Shown here piece after piece: positions 39,395 to 48,928 of a DNA stretch of 64,000 bases; the stretch's first letter is position 1; each line of letters starts with the position of its first letter. A program made the translations under genes and the position numbers. Under the pieces are notes generated by a model. It made no database searches and was not told the DNA's origin. It saw only the letters and a list, made by a program, of their open reading frames with translations. Origin of the DNA: Actinoplanes subtropicus (lineage in GTDB: Bacteria; Actinomycetota; Actinomycetes; Mycobacteriales; Micromonosporaceae); assembly GCF_000721705.1 (NCBI RefSeq), contig NZ_JOJL01000016.1, forward strand, positions 124,001 through 188,000, in the 5' to 3' direction.

Positions 39395-39879
39395 CGACGC
39401 CGATCGCGGGCGAGGGCGGGGTCGACGCGTACGCGAGGCTGGCCGAGCTCGGCATCAGCCTGCCGCCGGTGGTGCCACCGCTGGCGGCCTATCTGCCGGC
39501 CGTGCAGACCGGCAGTCACGTGTACGTCTCCGGCCAGCTCCCGATGGTCGAGGGCAAGCTGGCGCAGACCGGGAAGGTCGGCGCCGAGGTCACCGCCGAG
39601 CAGGCCGCCGAGCTGGCCCGCACGTGCGCGGTGAACGTGCTGGCCGCGGTCGAGGCGCTGGTCGGCCTCGGCCGGGTCGTGAAGGTCGTCAAGGTCGTCG
39701 GCTTCGTGGCCTCGGCGCCCGGGTTCACCGATCAGCCCACGGTCGTCAACGGCGCCTCGAACCTGTTCGGTGACGTCTTCGGCGAGCAGGGCCGGCACGC
39801 GCGCAGCGCCGTCGGGGTCGCCGAGCTGCCGCGGGACGCCCCGGTCGAGGTCGAGGCGATCATCGAAGTCGCCGGATAG
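39391..39879 (+). CDS. RidA family protein (reactive imine deaminase / YjgF)
   Basis: 162 residues, slightly longer than canonical RidA (~130) due to its N-terminus; matches the actinobacterial Rv3678c-type subgroup. Seen: SHVYVSGQLPMVEGKL, NVLAAVEALVGLGRVVKVVKVVGFVAS, NLFGDVFGEQGRHARSAVGVAELPRDAPVEVEAI. RidA proteins hydrolyse reactive enamine/imine intermediates. The catalytic Arg expected in the HARSAVG segment is present. Coupled to the preceding small gene. Confidence 0.92.
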   Translation: MTTPIAGEGGVDAYARLAELGISLPPVVPPLAAYLPAVQTGSHVYVSGQLPMVEGKLAQTGKVGAEVTAEQAAELARTCAVNVLAAVEALVGLGRVVKVVKVVGFVASAPGFTDQPTVVNGASNLFGDVFGEQGRHARSAVGVAELPRDAPVEVEAIIEVAG

Positions 39880-39981
39880 CACGAGATCGCCTGATGGGTC
39901 GCTCTGCGTGACCTGAGCGGCTGCTGAGATCGCACATCCGGTCCTCGGCTCCACCCCCGTGCGCGACGTACGATTTTGCGC

Positions 39982-40758
39982 ATGGGGGGAGCTGCGCTCG
40001 ACGGCCGGCCGGGCTGGGTGACGCTGCTCCGTGCGCCCAATCCAGGCCCGATGACGCTGGACGGCACGAATACGTGGGTCCTGCGAGCGCCGGGCGAGGA
40101 GCTGGGCTTCGTGATCGACCCCGGCCCGCTCGACGAGGGCCATCTCCGCGCGATCGCCGAGCATGCTCCGTTCCGTGCCATCTTGATTACGCATGGTCAC
40201 TTCGACCACGTCGAGGGCGCGCCCCGGCTCTCCGCGATGCTGGGCGGCACCCCCGTGCTGACCTCGTTCGATGCCGACATCGCGAGCGACGGCTTCCGCA
40301 TCCGCGTTCTGGACACACCGGGGCACACCGCCGATTCAGTGTGTTTTCTCGCGGAATCGGGGAACAGTCCCGCGATGTTCACCGGCGACACGGTTCTCGG
40401 CCGCGGCAGCACAGTCGTCGCCGCGCCGGATGGCGACCTCGGGGCGTACCTGGAAAGTCTGGAGCTGCTCCGCACCCATCCGGATGTCCCGATGCTCCCC
40501 GGCCACGGCCCGGCGCAGCCGGACGTGGCCGCGATGGCCCAGTTCTACCTCGATCACCGCCGGGAACGGCTGGCCCAGGTCGAGGCGGCGATGGGGCAGG
40601 GCGCCGACACCCCGGAAAAGGTAGTGGATCTCGTTTATCCGGACATCGACCCGGCGGTGCGGTTTGCGGCGATCTTCAGTGCCAAAGCTCAACTGGATTA
40701 TCTGAGTCACAAAAATCGGGAATCAGGAACAAGGGCCGACGGGTTGGATCGGCTGTGA
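39982..40758 (+). CDS. Metallo-beta-lactamase-fold hydrolase (Rv3677c-like)
   Basis: 258 residues from ATG 39982. Metal motif THGHFDH (about residue 70), DTPGHT, FTGDTVLG, LPGHGP. Resembles the LACTB2/glyoxalase-II-like endoribonuclease group. In actinobacteria the gene follows ridA. Its stop codon overlaps the GTG of the next gene (GTGA), tying this conserved gene to the cyclase-type regulator. Confidence 0.9.
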   Translation: MGGAALDGRPGWVTLLRAPNPGPMTLDGTNTWVLRAPGEELGFVIDPGPLDEGHLRAIAEHAPFRAILITHGHFDHVEGAPRLSAMLGGTPVLTSFDADIASDGFRIRVLDTPGHTADSVCFLAESGNSPAMFTGDTVLGRGSTVVAAPDGDLGAYLESLELLRTHPDVPMLPGHGPAQPDVAAMAQFYLDHRRERLAQVEAAMGQGADTPEKVVDLVYPDIDPAVRFAAIFSAKAQLDYLSHKNRESGTRADGLDRL

Positions 40759-43700
40759 CCTGTCCGGTGTGTGGAACCGTCGCCGTGCCCGGCGCCCGCT
40801 TCTGCCACAACTGCGGCGCCGCCCTCCCGGCCGCGGCCACCCTGCCCGCCGCCGAGCGGCGGATCGTGACCGTGCTGTTCGGGGACCTGTCCGATTTCAC
40901 CTCCTGGTCGGAGGATCTCGACCCGGAACGGGTCGGCGCGGTCACCGACCGGGTGCTGGCCGCCCTGGCCGGCGCGGTGAAGACGTTCGGCGGTCATGTC
41001 GACAAGCTGACCGGCGACGGGATCATGGCCGTCTTCGGCGCCCCGGTCGCCCATGAGGACGACGCCGAGCGGGCGGTCCGCGCCGCGTTGAGCATGCAGC
41101 GCGCGGTCCGCCGCGTGCTGGACGACGAGCGGGGCGGCGGCGCCCCGCTCGGCCTGCGGGTCGGGCTCAACACCGGCGAGGTGGTGGCCGGCATCCAGGC
41201 GTCCATCGAATACACCGTCATCGGCGACACCGTGAACACAGCCGCCCGGCTGGCCGACGCGGCCGCGGTCGGCGCGGTCTACGCGGGCTCGCGCACCAGC
41301 GCCGGCACCCGGCACGTCGCCTCCTGGCGGCAGCTGCGCCCGCTGCGGCTCAAGGGCAAGCGCGAGCCGGTGCCCGCGTTCGAACTGCTCGGCCTGCACG
41401 ACGCGCCGGGCACGAGATCGGGCCTCGGCGACGAGGCGCCGTTCGTCGGCCGGGAGACCGAGCTCGGCCGGGTGGCCGGCCGGCTCGCCGAGGCGATCGA
41501 CTCGAACACGCCGCGGGTCATGGTGATGACCGCCGAGGCCGGCATCGGCAAGTCTCGCTTCGCCGGCGAGGTCAAGCGCCTGGCCACCGGCTATGACGTG
41601 GGCGCCGGCGGACGGTACGCGGCGCACACCGGCGCCCGGGTGCTGCGGGTGCGCTGCCGCGCGTTCGGCGAGCGCCGCCGCTTCGCCCCGCTGGCCGACC
41701 TGGTCCGCAAGTCGGTCGGCCTGCCCAAGGACGTGGTGTCCACGGTCGGCCGCTCGGTGGTCGAGGAGCGGCTGCGCAAGCTGGCCAACCGCCTGAGCCG
41801 CGACGGCGAGGCTGCCAAGATCGACATTGACCGGCTGCTCGGCCTGCTCGGCTATGGCGAGGCCCCGACCAACCCGGTCGGCCCGGCCACCGGCGCCGAC
41901 TGGCAGCCGGCCACCACCCGGCAGGACGCCGACGCGGTCTCCATCGCGGTCGGCGACCTGCTCTCCGCGCTCGCCGCCGAGGCGCCGCTGGTGGTCATCG
42001 TGGATGACCTGCACGACGCCACGGCCTCGACGGTGGACGCCCTGGGCCGCACGCTCTCGCTGCTCGAGGGCCCGGTCGTGGTGCTGCTGCTGGGCCGGCC
42101 GGAGCTGGTGCGTACGGCCGGCGCGCTGACCCGGCTCGCCGACGCCGAGGTGCACACGCTGCCCCCGCTGCGCGGCGCCGACGCGTCCCGGCTGCTCACC
42201 TCCTACCTCAACGGCGGCAAGCTGCCCCAGGCGGATACCGACCGGCTGCTCGCCACCGCCCAGGGCAACCCGTTCTACCTGGCCGAGATGGTCACGCTGC
42301 TGATGGAGCGGGGCGCGCTGACCCCGGCGATCGGGGCGCACGCCGCCGGCAAGTGGCAGCTGGCCTCCGGCTCGCTGAGCAGCTCGGTCAGCAGTCAACT
42401 GCTCTCCCGCGACCTGGCCGCGGTGCTCGCGGCCCGGATCGACGCGCTGCCGCCCGAGCCGCGCGCGGTGCTGCGGGACGCGGCCGTGGTCGGCGACACC
42501 GTGCCGACCGGAGTGATCGAGGCGTTGCGCGAGCGGCGGGCGGCCAGCGACGCCCGGCCCGGCGCGGTGGCCGCGGTCGAGCTGGAGCGCTCGATCGACG
42601 AGCTGTTGCAGCGCCGCATGCTGCACCGGGTGCGCGGCGGCTACGCGTTCACCACGCCGCTGATGCGCGAGGCGGCGTATTCCGGGATCGGCAAGGCCGA
42701 CCTCGCCGACCGGCACGCGTACCTCGCCCAGTGGGCCGCCCCGGAGACCATCGACCGGCTCGGCTACGACGGCGCCTCACGGTTGAGCCTCACCGAGAAC
42801 GAGCGGGACGCGTTCGTGGCGGCACATGCCGAGTGCACGGTCGAGCTCGCCGACCAGGTGCGGCTGCGGCCGGATGCCGCGGTGCGTGACGTGGCCCCGC
42901 TCGGCGTGGCGGCGCTGGGCCGGATGGCCCGGCGGGCCCTCGCGAACATCGAGCCGGCCGCCTCGATCGAGTACGCGGAGCGCGCCGCCCTGCTGGCCAA
43001 GGACGCTCTGCCGCTCTCCGACCAGCTGGTGCACGCCCGCGCGCTGCTGCGCCTGGGCCGGGCCGAGGAGGCGCTCTCGTACGGCGAGAAGATCGCCAAG
43101 AACTCGGCCGACGAGCCGACCAGCAAGGCCGAGGCGCTGCTGGTGGTGGGCCGGGCGCACGAGGCGCTGGGCGACATCGGCCGGGCCGTCGCGGCCTGGC
43201 AGGAAGCGCTGGACGTGGCCACCGAGGCCGAGTTGCTGCCCGAGCGGGCCAACGCGATGCGGCGGCTGGGGATGGCCGACTTCCTGGCCGGCCGGCTGAG
43301 CCAGGCGAGCAGCCGGTTCGCCGCGGCGTACCAGGTGACGCTGGCCGCGGGCGACCGGCACGGCCAGGCCTGGGCGCTGCAGAATCTGGCCTGGGTGACC
43401 ACCACCCGCGGCGACTTCGCCGGGACGGATGCGGTGCTCGGCCGGGCCGCCCGGCTCTTCGCCGAGCTCGGCGACCCGGTGGGCCGGTCCTGGCTGCGCG
43501 GCACCACCGCGTTCGCCCGGCTGCTGGCCGGCCGCCTGCAGGAGTCGCGCCGCCTGGCCCGCATCTTCCTGCCCTTCGGCGACCGGGTCGGCGAGGCCTG
43601 GGCGGTCGGCACGCTGCGGGCGGTCGAGGCGTACGCGGCGAGCGAGCTGGGCGAGCTGGGGGAGGCCGACGGCGAGGCGCGCCGGGCGTACCGGGACTTC

Positions 43701-44405
43701 AACGCGGTCGGCGACGACTGGGGCCGGGGCCTGGCCATGGTCGTGCGCGGCGCGATCGCCCGCGGCCTGGGCGAGTTCGACCACGCCTTCGACCTGCTCA
43801 CCGACGCCCTCGGGTACGCCGACCGGACCGGCCACCCGCTGCTGCTGGGGATGGCCGGCACCCTGCGTGGCTTCGTCGATCTGCAGCGTGGCGACCTGAC
43901 TCTGGCCGAGGCCGACGCCCGCCGGGTGATGGCCGCGGTCGAGCCGCACAACCCGCTGGCGCCGGCCCAGGTCGGCCCGCGGGTGCTGCTGGCCGAGGCG
44001 CGGGTCCGGGCGGGCGACGCGGCGACCGCGATCGGGCTGCTCGCGCCGATCGCCAGCGACCAGGGCTCCCCGTCGCTGCTCTTCTCCCGGCGGCACGCGC
44101 TCGCCTCGTACGCGTCGGCTCTGCTCGCGGACGGCCGGGTCGAGGCCGCCCTGACCTGGATAGAGCGGGCTCGCGAGGCGCCGTCGGAGGACGTGCGCAG
44201 CGGCGTGCTGGCGGCGATGACCTACGCCCGGGTGCTGGCCGCGGCCGATCGCTGCGACGACGCCCGGCGGGCCGCGGACGAGGCGGTGACCCTCGCCTAC
44301 TCGACCGAACAGGCGAGTGAACGGGCCGCCGCCGAGGAGCTTCGGGACACGTTGAACACCGAACCGATCGAAACTGTCATTTACGCGTCCGACGTGCCGG
44401 GATGA
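40755..44405 (+). CDS. Zn-ribbon / adenylate cyclase / AAA ATPase / TPR regulator
   Basis: 1216 residues from GTG 40755. N-terminal zinc ribbon (CPVC ... FCHNC, residues 3-22). Class III nucleotide cyclase catalytic domain (about 35-220; TVLFGDLSDFTSW, LTGDGIMAVFG, RVGLNTGEV, GDTVNTAARL). P-loop NTPase module (GRETELGRV; GIGKSRF about residue 265; ATPase to about 650). C-terminal TPR-rich part (about 700-1190). This is the LuxR/AfsR-type guanylate/adenylate-cyclase-fused regulator plan without an HTH. Both metal-binding Asp of the cyclase appear present. Translationally coupled to the upstream hydrolase, and followed by a kinase. Confidence 0.92.
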   Translation: MTCPVCGTVAVPGARFCHNCGAALPAAATLPAAERRIVTVLFGDLSDFTSWSEDLDPERVGAVTDRVLAALAGAVKTFGGHVDKLTGDGIMAVFGAPVAHEDDAERAVRAALSMQRAVRRVLDDERGGGAPLGLRVGLNTGEVVAGIQASIEYTVIGDTVNTAARLADAAAVGAVYAGSRTSAGTRHVASWRQLRPLRLKGKREPVPAFELLGLHDAPGTRSGLGDEAPFVGRETELGRVAGRLAEAIDSNTPRVMVMTAEAGIGKSRFAGEVKRLATGYDVGAGGRYAAHTGARVLRVRCRAFGERRRFAPLADLVRKSVGLPKDVVSTVGRSVVEERLRKLANRLSRDGEAAKIDIDRLLGLLGYGEAPTNPVGPATGADWQPATTRQDADAVSIAVGDLLSALAAEAPLVVIVDDLHDATASTVDALGRTLSLLEGPVVVLLLGRPELVRTAGALTRLADAEVHTLPPLRGADASRLLTSYLNGGKLPQADTDRLLATAQGNPFYLAEMVTLLMERGALTPAIGAHAAGKWQLASGSLSSSVSSQLLSRDLAAVLAARIDALPPEPRAVLRDAAVVGDTVPTGVIEALRERRAASDARPGAVAAVELERSIDELLQRRMLHRVRGGYAFTTPLMREAAYSGIGKADLADRHAYLAQWAAPETIDRLGYDGASRLSLTENERDAFVAAHAECTVELADQVRLRPDAAVRDVAPLGVAALGRMARRALANIEPAASIEYAERAALLAKDALPLSDQLVHARALLRLGRAEEALSYGEKIAKNSADEPTSKAEALLVVGRAHEALGDIGRAVAAWQEALDVATEAELLPERANAMRRLGMADFLAGRLSQASSRFAAAYQVTLAAGDRHGQAWALQNLAWVTTTRGDFAGTDAVLGRAARLFAELGDPVGRSWLRGTTAFARLLAGRLQESRRLARIFLPFGDRVGEAWAVGTLRAVEAYAASELGELGEADGEARRAYRDFNAVGDDWGRGLAMVVRGAIARGLGEFDHAFDLLTDALGYADRTGHPLLLGMAGTLRGFVDLQRGDLTLAEADARRVMAAVEPHNPLAPAQVGPRVLLAEARVRAGDAATAIGLLAPIASDQGSPSLLFSRRHALASYASALLADGRVEAALTWIERAREAPSEDVRSGVLAAMTYARVLAAADRCDDARRAADEAVTLAYSTEQASERAAAEELRDTLNTEPIETVIYASDVPG

Positions 44406-44436
44406 CCTCGCTCGGTCCTGGCGTAAGTTCTCTTCC

Positions 44437-45387
44437 ATGACGGGGACTCCGCCGGGACCGCTGCCTGTGCCTTATGTGCCGGGCATGTCTGGTTTGTCCG
44501 TCATAGCCCGCGGCGGCTACGCGACCGTCTACCGAGCCATGCAGGATTCGGTCGGCCGCGAGGTCGCCATCAAGGTGGAAAACCGCCGTCTGGACAGCAA
44601 CCGTGACCAGGCCCGGTTCCTCCGCGAGGCGCGGGCCGCCGGGCGCATGTCGTCGCATCCGTACGTGGTCGACCTGTTCGACGTGGGCGTCACGGTCGAC
44701 CAGCATCCGTACCTGATCATGGAGCTGTGCGACGGCTCCTACCTGGACCGGATGCGGATCAGGCCGCTGACCGCGGTCGAGACCAAGGACATGGGCGTCA
44801 AGATCGCCGATGCGCTGGTGCACTCGCATGCGAACGGCGTGCTGCACCGCGACGTGAAGCCGGCGAACATCCTCTACTCGCACTTCAACACGGCCCTGCT
44901 CGCCGATTTCGGCTTGGCCGTGCTGGGCGAGATGCGCGACTCCTCGGTCACCCTCGAGGTGCTGACCCCGGCGTACGCGCCGCCGGAGATGTTCCGGCAC
45001 GACAACCCGTCCGGCGCGGTTGACGTCTATGCCCTCTGCGCCACCCTGTACGCGGTGATGCGCGGCCGCCCGCCCCGCTGGGACGGTGACCGCAACCCGA
45101 GCCTGATCACCCTGATGGACCTGTTCCACCAGCCCATCCCCGACCTGCCCGGCGTCCCGCGCGAGCTTGTCCAGCTGCTGCGCTACGGGATGGCCAACGA
45201 CCCGGCCTCCCGGCCCACCGCCGAGCAACTGCGCGACCTGCTCACCAAGGTCGACCTGGAGTCGGGCGACCCGCCGGTGCCGCCGCCGCGCTGGTCGCCC
45301 GGCGACGACACGCCCACCGTGCGGGCCCAGTTCAAGCCGGCCAAGAAGAAATGGCTGTTCGGCCTACTCGGGATCCAGGACCGCTAG
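44437..45387 (+). CDS. Serine/threonine protein kinase
   Basis: 316 residues, Hanks-type. Gly-rich loop RGGYATVYRA, VAIKVE lysine, catalytic HRDVKPANIL (Asp about residue 138), ADFGLAVLG, then PAYAPPEM activation-segment end and GAVDVYALCATLY. No TM or PASTA sensor domain, so it is cytosolic; the C-terminal 50 residues are Pro-rich and basic. ATG 44437 lies 31 bp after the cyclase gene, suggesting joint signalling. The 3' end overlaps the convergent carboxylase gene by 24 bp. Confidence 0.93.
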   Translation: MTGTPPGPLPVPYVPGMSGLSVIARGGYATVYRAMQDSVGREVAIKVENRRLDSNRDQARFLREARAAGRMSSHPYVVDLFDVGVTVDQHPYLIMELCDGSYLDRMRIRPLTAVETKDMGVKIADALVHSHANGVLHRDVKPANILYSHFNTALLADFGLAVLGEMRDSSVTLEVLTPAYAPPEMFRHDNPSGAVDVYALCATLYAVMRGRPPRWDGDRNPSLITLMDLFHQPIPDLPGVPRELVQLLRYGMANDPASRPTAEQLRDLLTKVDLESGDPPVPPPRWSPGDDTPTVRAQFKPAKKKWLFGLLGIQDR

Positions 45388-47409
45388 CAGCTCGCCGGTG
45401 TCCACCTCGGCGCCCGGGTGCACCGGGAGCGAGGCCACCACGCCGGCGCTCGGCGCGTGCACCGGGTGCTCCAGCTTCATCGCCTCCAGGGTGAGCAGCA
45501 GCTCGCCGGCGCGTACCCGCTGGCCGGGCACGACCAGCACGCGCCGCACCGCGCCGGGCAGCGGGGCGATCAGCGAGCCCTCGGCCGCCTCCGGGGCGGG
45601 CAGCGGGAACCGGGACAGCTCGCGCAGCGCCACCGAGCCCTCCGGGCTGTCCACGTAGGAGACCTCGCCGACCCGGTGCACGTTGAAGGTCAGCCGGATG
45701 CCGTTGACGTCCAGCACCACCCGCTCGTCGCCGGCCGCCACCACCACGGTCTCCGGGTGGTCGTCGAGCACCGGGGCCTGGCCCAGGCCGGCCAGGTCGA
45801 GCTCCTCCGGGTCGACCGCGCGCACCCACCAGCCGGCCAGCTCGCCGTGCCGGTTCATCCGGTAGCCGACCTCGACCGGGCCGGCCGGGCCGTCGTACAC
45901 CGCGGTCTGCGAGCCGGACGGCACGTTGCGCCAGCCGGAGGGCAGGGAGCCGAGCACGGCGGCGGTTGCGCGTCGTCCGGCCGCGCCGGCCAGGGCGGCG
46001 GCAAGACAGGAGATGCGTACCGCGTCGACCGCCGACAGCAGCGGGGCGAACACCTCGGGCCGCCGGTCGAGGAAGTTGGTGTCCAGGTCCCCGGTCCGGA
46101 ACGAGTGATGCCGCAGCACCCGGACCAGCAGGTCCCGGTTGGTGGCCACGCCGTGCAGCTGGGTCCGGGTCAGCGCCGAGGCGAGCATCCGGGCCGCCTC
46201 CTGCCGGGTCGGCGCCCAGGCGATCAGCTTGGCCAGCGTCGGGTCCGGGTGCACGCCGATCATCGAGCCGTCCTCCACGCCGGCGTCCAGGCGCAGGCCC
46301 GGCTGGGGCAGCGGGCGGAAGGCGCCGGCCACGTCGGGCACGGCGAACCGGTGCAAAGTGCCAGAGGCCGGAAGCCAGGCGTACGCCGGATCCTCCGCGC
46401 AGATCCGCACCTCGATGGCGTGCCCGCGGATCGGCGGCGGCCCCGGCATCGGCAGCATGCCGCCCTCGGCCACCAGCAGCTGCAACCGCACCAGGTCGTA
46501 GCCGGAGACGCACTCGGTCACCGCGTGCTCGGCCTGCAGGGTCGGGGTCAACTCGAGGAACCAGAAGTCGCCGGCGGAGTCCAGCAGGAACTCGACCGCG
46601 CCGGCGCCCACGTAGCCGATCGCCCGGACCGCGACGATCGCCGCCCGGCACAGCTCCTCGCGCAGCCCCGGGTCGACCGCCGGGGACGGGGTCTCCTCGA
46701 TGATCTGCTGGTAGCGGCGCTGCACCGAGCACTCGCGCTCGCCGAACGGCACGACCGAGCCGTGCTCGTCGGCCAGGATCGGGATCTCGATGTGCCGGAC
46801 GTCCTCCACGTACGGCTCGCAGAAGACGTCGCAACCCACCTCGCGCCGGGTCGACGCGATCGCCTCGGCGATCGTGCTGGCGTCCCGCACCACCCGCATG
46901 CCGGCGCCGCCCGAGCCGGCGTCCGGCTTGATCAGCACCGGGTAGCCGGTCACCTTGGCCGGCTCGGTGAAGGTCGGCAGCACCGGCACCCGTGCCTCGG
47001 CGGCCAGCGCCTTGGTCTCCCGCTTGCTGCGCAGCGTGCCGAGCACCTTCGCGGGGGCGCCGACCCAGATCATCCCGGCGTCGGCGACCGCGGCCGCGAA
47101 GTCCGGGTCCTCGGCGAGCAGGCCGTTGCCGGGGTGGATGGCGTTCGCCCCGGTCCGCTGCGCGGCCTTGATGATCAAATCACCACGCAAGTACGCAGCC
47201 GCTGTGCCTCTACCCAAGCCTGGACTATCAGTCGGCGGAGCCAGCGTTCCGCCGTCGAGGCGTACGGCATAGTCGGCCTCGGCCACGTGCGGCGCGTCGG
47301 AATCGGCGTCCGAGTAGACGGCGACCGTCTCGATGCCGACCAGGCGGCAGGTGGCGAACACCCGGCGGGCGATCTCCCCTCGATCTGCCACCAGAAGACG
47401 TCGGATCAC
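45364..47409 (-). CDS. Biotin carboxylase/BCCP subunit of acyl-CoA carboxylase, divergent
   Basis: 681 residues with the normal order: N-terminal (ADRGEIARRV), ATP-grasp (GSGGAGM; VRHIEIPIL), BC C-terminal, and a C-terminal biotinyl domain with EAMKLEHP near residue 645. Compared (from memory) with E. coli AccC, several catalytic positions differ. The HQK of the bicarbonate/biotin site reads YQQ; EMNTR reads ELTPT, so the Asn and Arg are Thr; VANRGEIA has Asp for Asn; HPGYG is HPGNG. The biotin Lys is intact. Overlaps the partner subunit by 4 bp. It may be inactive or have changed chemistry. Confidence 0.88.
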   Translation of the reverse strand: MIRRLLVADRGEIARRVFATCRLVGIETVAVYSDADSDAPHVAEADYAVRLDGGTLAPPTDSPGLGRGTAAAYLRGDLIIKAAQRTGANAIHPGNGLLAEDPDFAAAVADAGMIWVGAPAKVLGTLRSKRETKALAAEARVPVLPTFTEPAKVTGYPVLIKPDAGSGGAGMRVVRDASTIAEAIASTRREVGCDVFCEPYVEDVRHIEIPILADEHGSVVPFGERECSVQRRYQQIIEETPSPAVDPGLREELCRAAIVAVRAIGYVGAGAVEFLLDSAGDFWFLELTPTLQAEHAVTECVSGYDLVRLQLLVAEGGMLPMPGPPPIRGHAIEVRICAEDPAYAWLPASGTLHRFAVPDVAGAFRPLPQPGLRLDAGVEDGSMIGVHPDPTLAKLIAWAPTRQEAARMLASALTRTQLHGVATNRDLLVRVLRHHSFRTGDLDTNFLDRRPEVFAPLLSAVDAVRISCLAAALAGAAGRRATAAVLGSLPSGWRNVPSGSQTAVYDGPAGPVEVGYRMNRHGELAGWWVRAVDPEELDLAGLGQAPVLDDHPETVVVAAGDERVVLDVNGIRLTFNVHRVGEVSYVDSPEGSVALRELSRFPLPAPEAAEGSLIAPLPGAVRRVLVVPGQRVRAGELLLTLEAMKLEHPVHAPSAGVVASLPVHPGAEVDTGELLAVLDPE

Positions 47410-48665
47410 TGGTCTACCTTTCCGGGTCGGAAGACACCGACGTGCCCGGCGCCCTCGACGACCGCGCTGTGCGTGGCGGAGAGGCAGAGGCCGAGGACGG
47501 TACGGGTGTCGCGGGGGTCGATGACACCGTCGTCGTCACCGCCGGCCGGCTCCTCGGCCGGCCAGCTGAACACGAAGCGGGGGTCGCCGGCGCGGCCGGT
47601 GTCCAGGGCCAGGTGCGGCACCGTGGACAGGGTCAGCGCCTCGATCTCGGCCGGGCCGAACCGCACCGCCAGCAGCAGCAGCGCGGTGTCGGTGGCGTTG
47701 GCGAGCTGGATCAGGTGCACGGCCTTCTGCGTCTCGGCGGCGGTGTGCGCGGCACCGGTGCCGGCCAGCACCCCGACCGGGTAGCCGTGCAGCTCGCCCC
47801 AGCCGGCCACCAGCGCCGGGCCGTGCGCCGGCTTGAACTCGTCGAAGTCGCTGCCGTCGAGGATCCGGGCGAGGATCTCCCGCGGGTCGTCGGTCTTGAT
47901 GATCGACAGCAGGTCCTCGGCGTCGTACTTGGGCGCAGCCGGCGGGAAGGTGCGCGGCAGCGGCCCGCGCTTGCGCCAGTTCAGCCGCCGGACGCACTGC
48001 CGGGCCAGCCGCAGGCCATCCCGCTCGTCCTCGGCGGGCTGGTCGTGCGGGCTTCGCGCGGAGCCGTGCCCGCGCACCATGATCGTGTAGTCGGAGAGCT
48101 GCGGCAGGTACGCGTCGTTGCCGCCGACCGGGCCGAACACGACGGAGAAGATGGGCACCCGCTCGGCGGCGAGCCGGCCCAGGTCGCGGGCCAGGCCGCC
48201 GGCCCGGTGCGGCCCGCCGGCGGCGCCGTCCCCGGGCGACTCCACCAGGTTGATCAGCGGCAGGCGGTTGGATGAGGCGATCCGGGCGGCCCGGCGGATC
48301 TTCTCCAGCGGGTACGGGTTGTGCGCGGTGCGGTCCACGGTCGGATCGGTCGCGATGATCACGCACTCGACGCCCTCGACCACGCCCAGCCCGGTGACCA
48401 CGCCCGCGCCGACCGGGAACTCGGTGCCCCAGGCCGCCGCCGGGGACAGCTCGAGAAACGGGCTGTCCTGGTCGAGCAGCATCTCGACGCGTTCCCGGGG
48501 CAGCAGCTTGCCGCGCGCGTGGTGCCGGGTCACGGCCTTCTCGCCGCCGCCGGCACGCGCCTGGTCCAGCGCCGCTTCGAGCCGGGCGAGCCGCTCCAGG
48601 GCGATCCCGCGGCTCTCCAGATAGGCAGGGGTGCGCGGGTCGATCGCCGTGTCGAGCACGGTCAC
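47406..48665 (-). CDS. Acyl-CoA carboxylase carboxyltransferase (beta) subunit, shortened and divergent
   Basis: 419 residues against about 520-540 for methylcrotonyl/propionyl-CoA carboxylase beta subunits. Retained: RGKLLPRERVEMLLD, SPFLELS, GAGVVTG, NRLPLINLVESPGDGA, VVFGPVGGNDAYLPQLSDYTIMV. Missing or shrunk: the LGGPPLVKAATGE/GGADVH oxyanion segment (reduced to GHGSARSPHDQP), and in the C-domain the GGSFGAGNYGM segment. It is translationally coupled to the equally divergent alpha subunit. Carboxyltransferase activity is doubtful. GTG start at 48665; the promoter lies in the 263-bp gap to crp. Confidence 0.85.
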   Translation of the reverse strand: MTVLDTAIDPRTPAYLESRGIALERLARLEAALDQARAGGGEKAVTRHHARGKLLPRERVEMLLDQDSPFLELSPAAAWGTEFPVGAGVVTGLGVVEGVECVIIATDPTVDRTAHNPYPLEKIRRAARIASSNRLPLINLVESPGDGAAGGPHRAGGLARDLGRLAAERVPIFSVVFGPVGGNDAYLPQLSDYTIMVRGHGSARSPHDQPAEDERDGLRLARQCVRRLNWRKRGPLPRTFPPAAPKYDAEDLLSIIKTDDPREILARILDGSDFDEFKPAHGPALVAGWGELHGYPVGVLAGTGAAHTAAETQKAVHLIQLANATDTALLLLAVRFGPAEIEALTLSTVPHLALDTGRAGDPRFVFSWPAEEPAGGDDDGVIDPRDTRTVLGLCLSATHSAVVEGAGHVGVFRPGKVDQ

Positions 48666-48928
48666 GTCGGGACCCCGATGCGGTGTACGCCCCCCACCAT
48701 GTTCAAAGCCGCGCCCTCTCGTGTTCGCCGGTGCCTCTCGACCACCTCCGTAACGAGCGGCCGAGCGGGTGCGACACGGATATGAATGACGCGGCTTTGT
48801 CGCCTTTTCAGGCGTATTTGGGGCGTTTGTCGACGGGGGTCAGACCCGAGCGCGGCGGGCCAGGCGCTCCGGGGCTGTGCTGCTACCGGCGCCTGGTCCT
48901 TCGGACCGGGGGCGCTGGCCGTCATCGC

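Noticed and set aside
48662..48925. Short minus-strand ORF in the crp-carboxylase gap
   Set aside because: No ribosome site or recognisable features; the region is better explained as promoter DNA.
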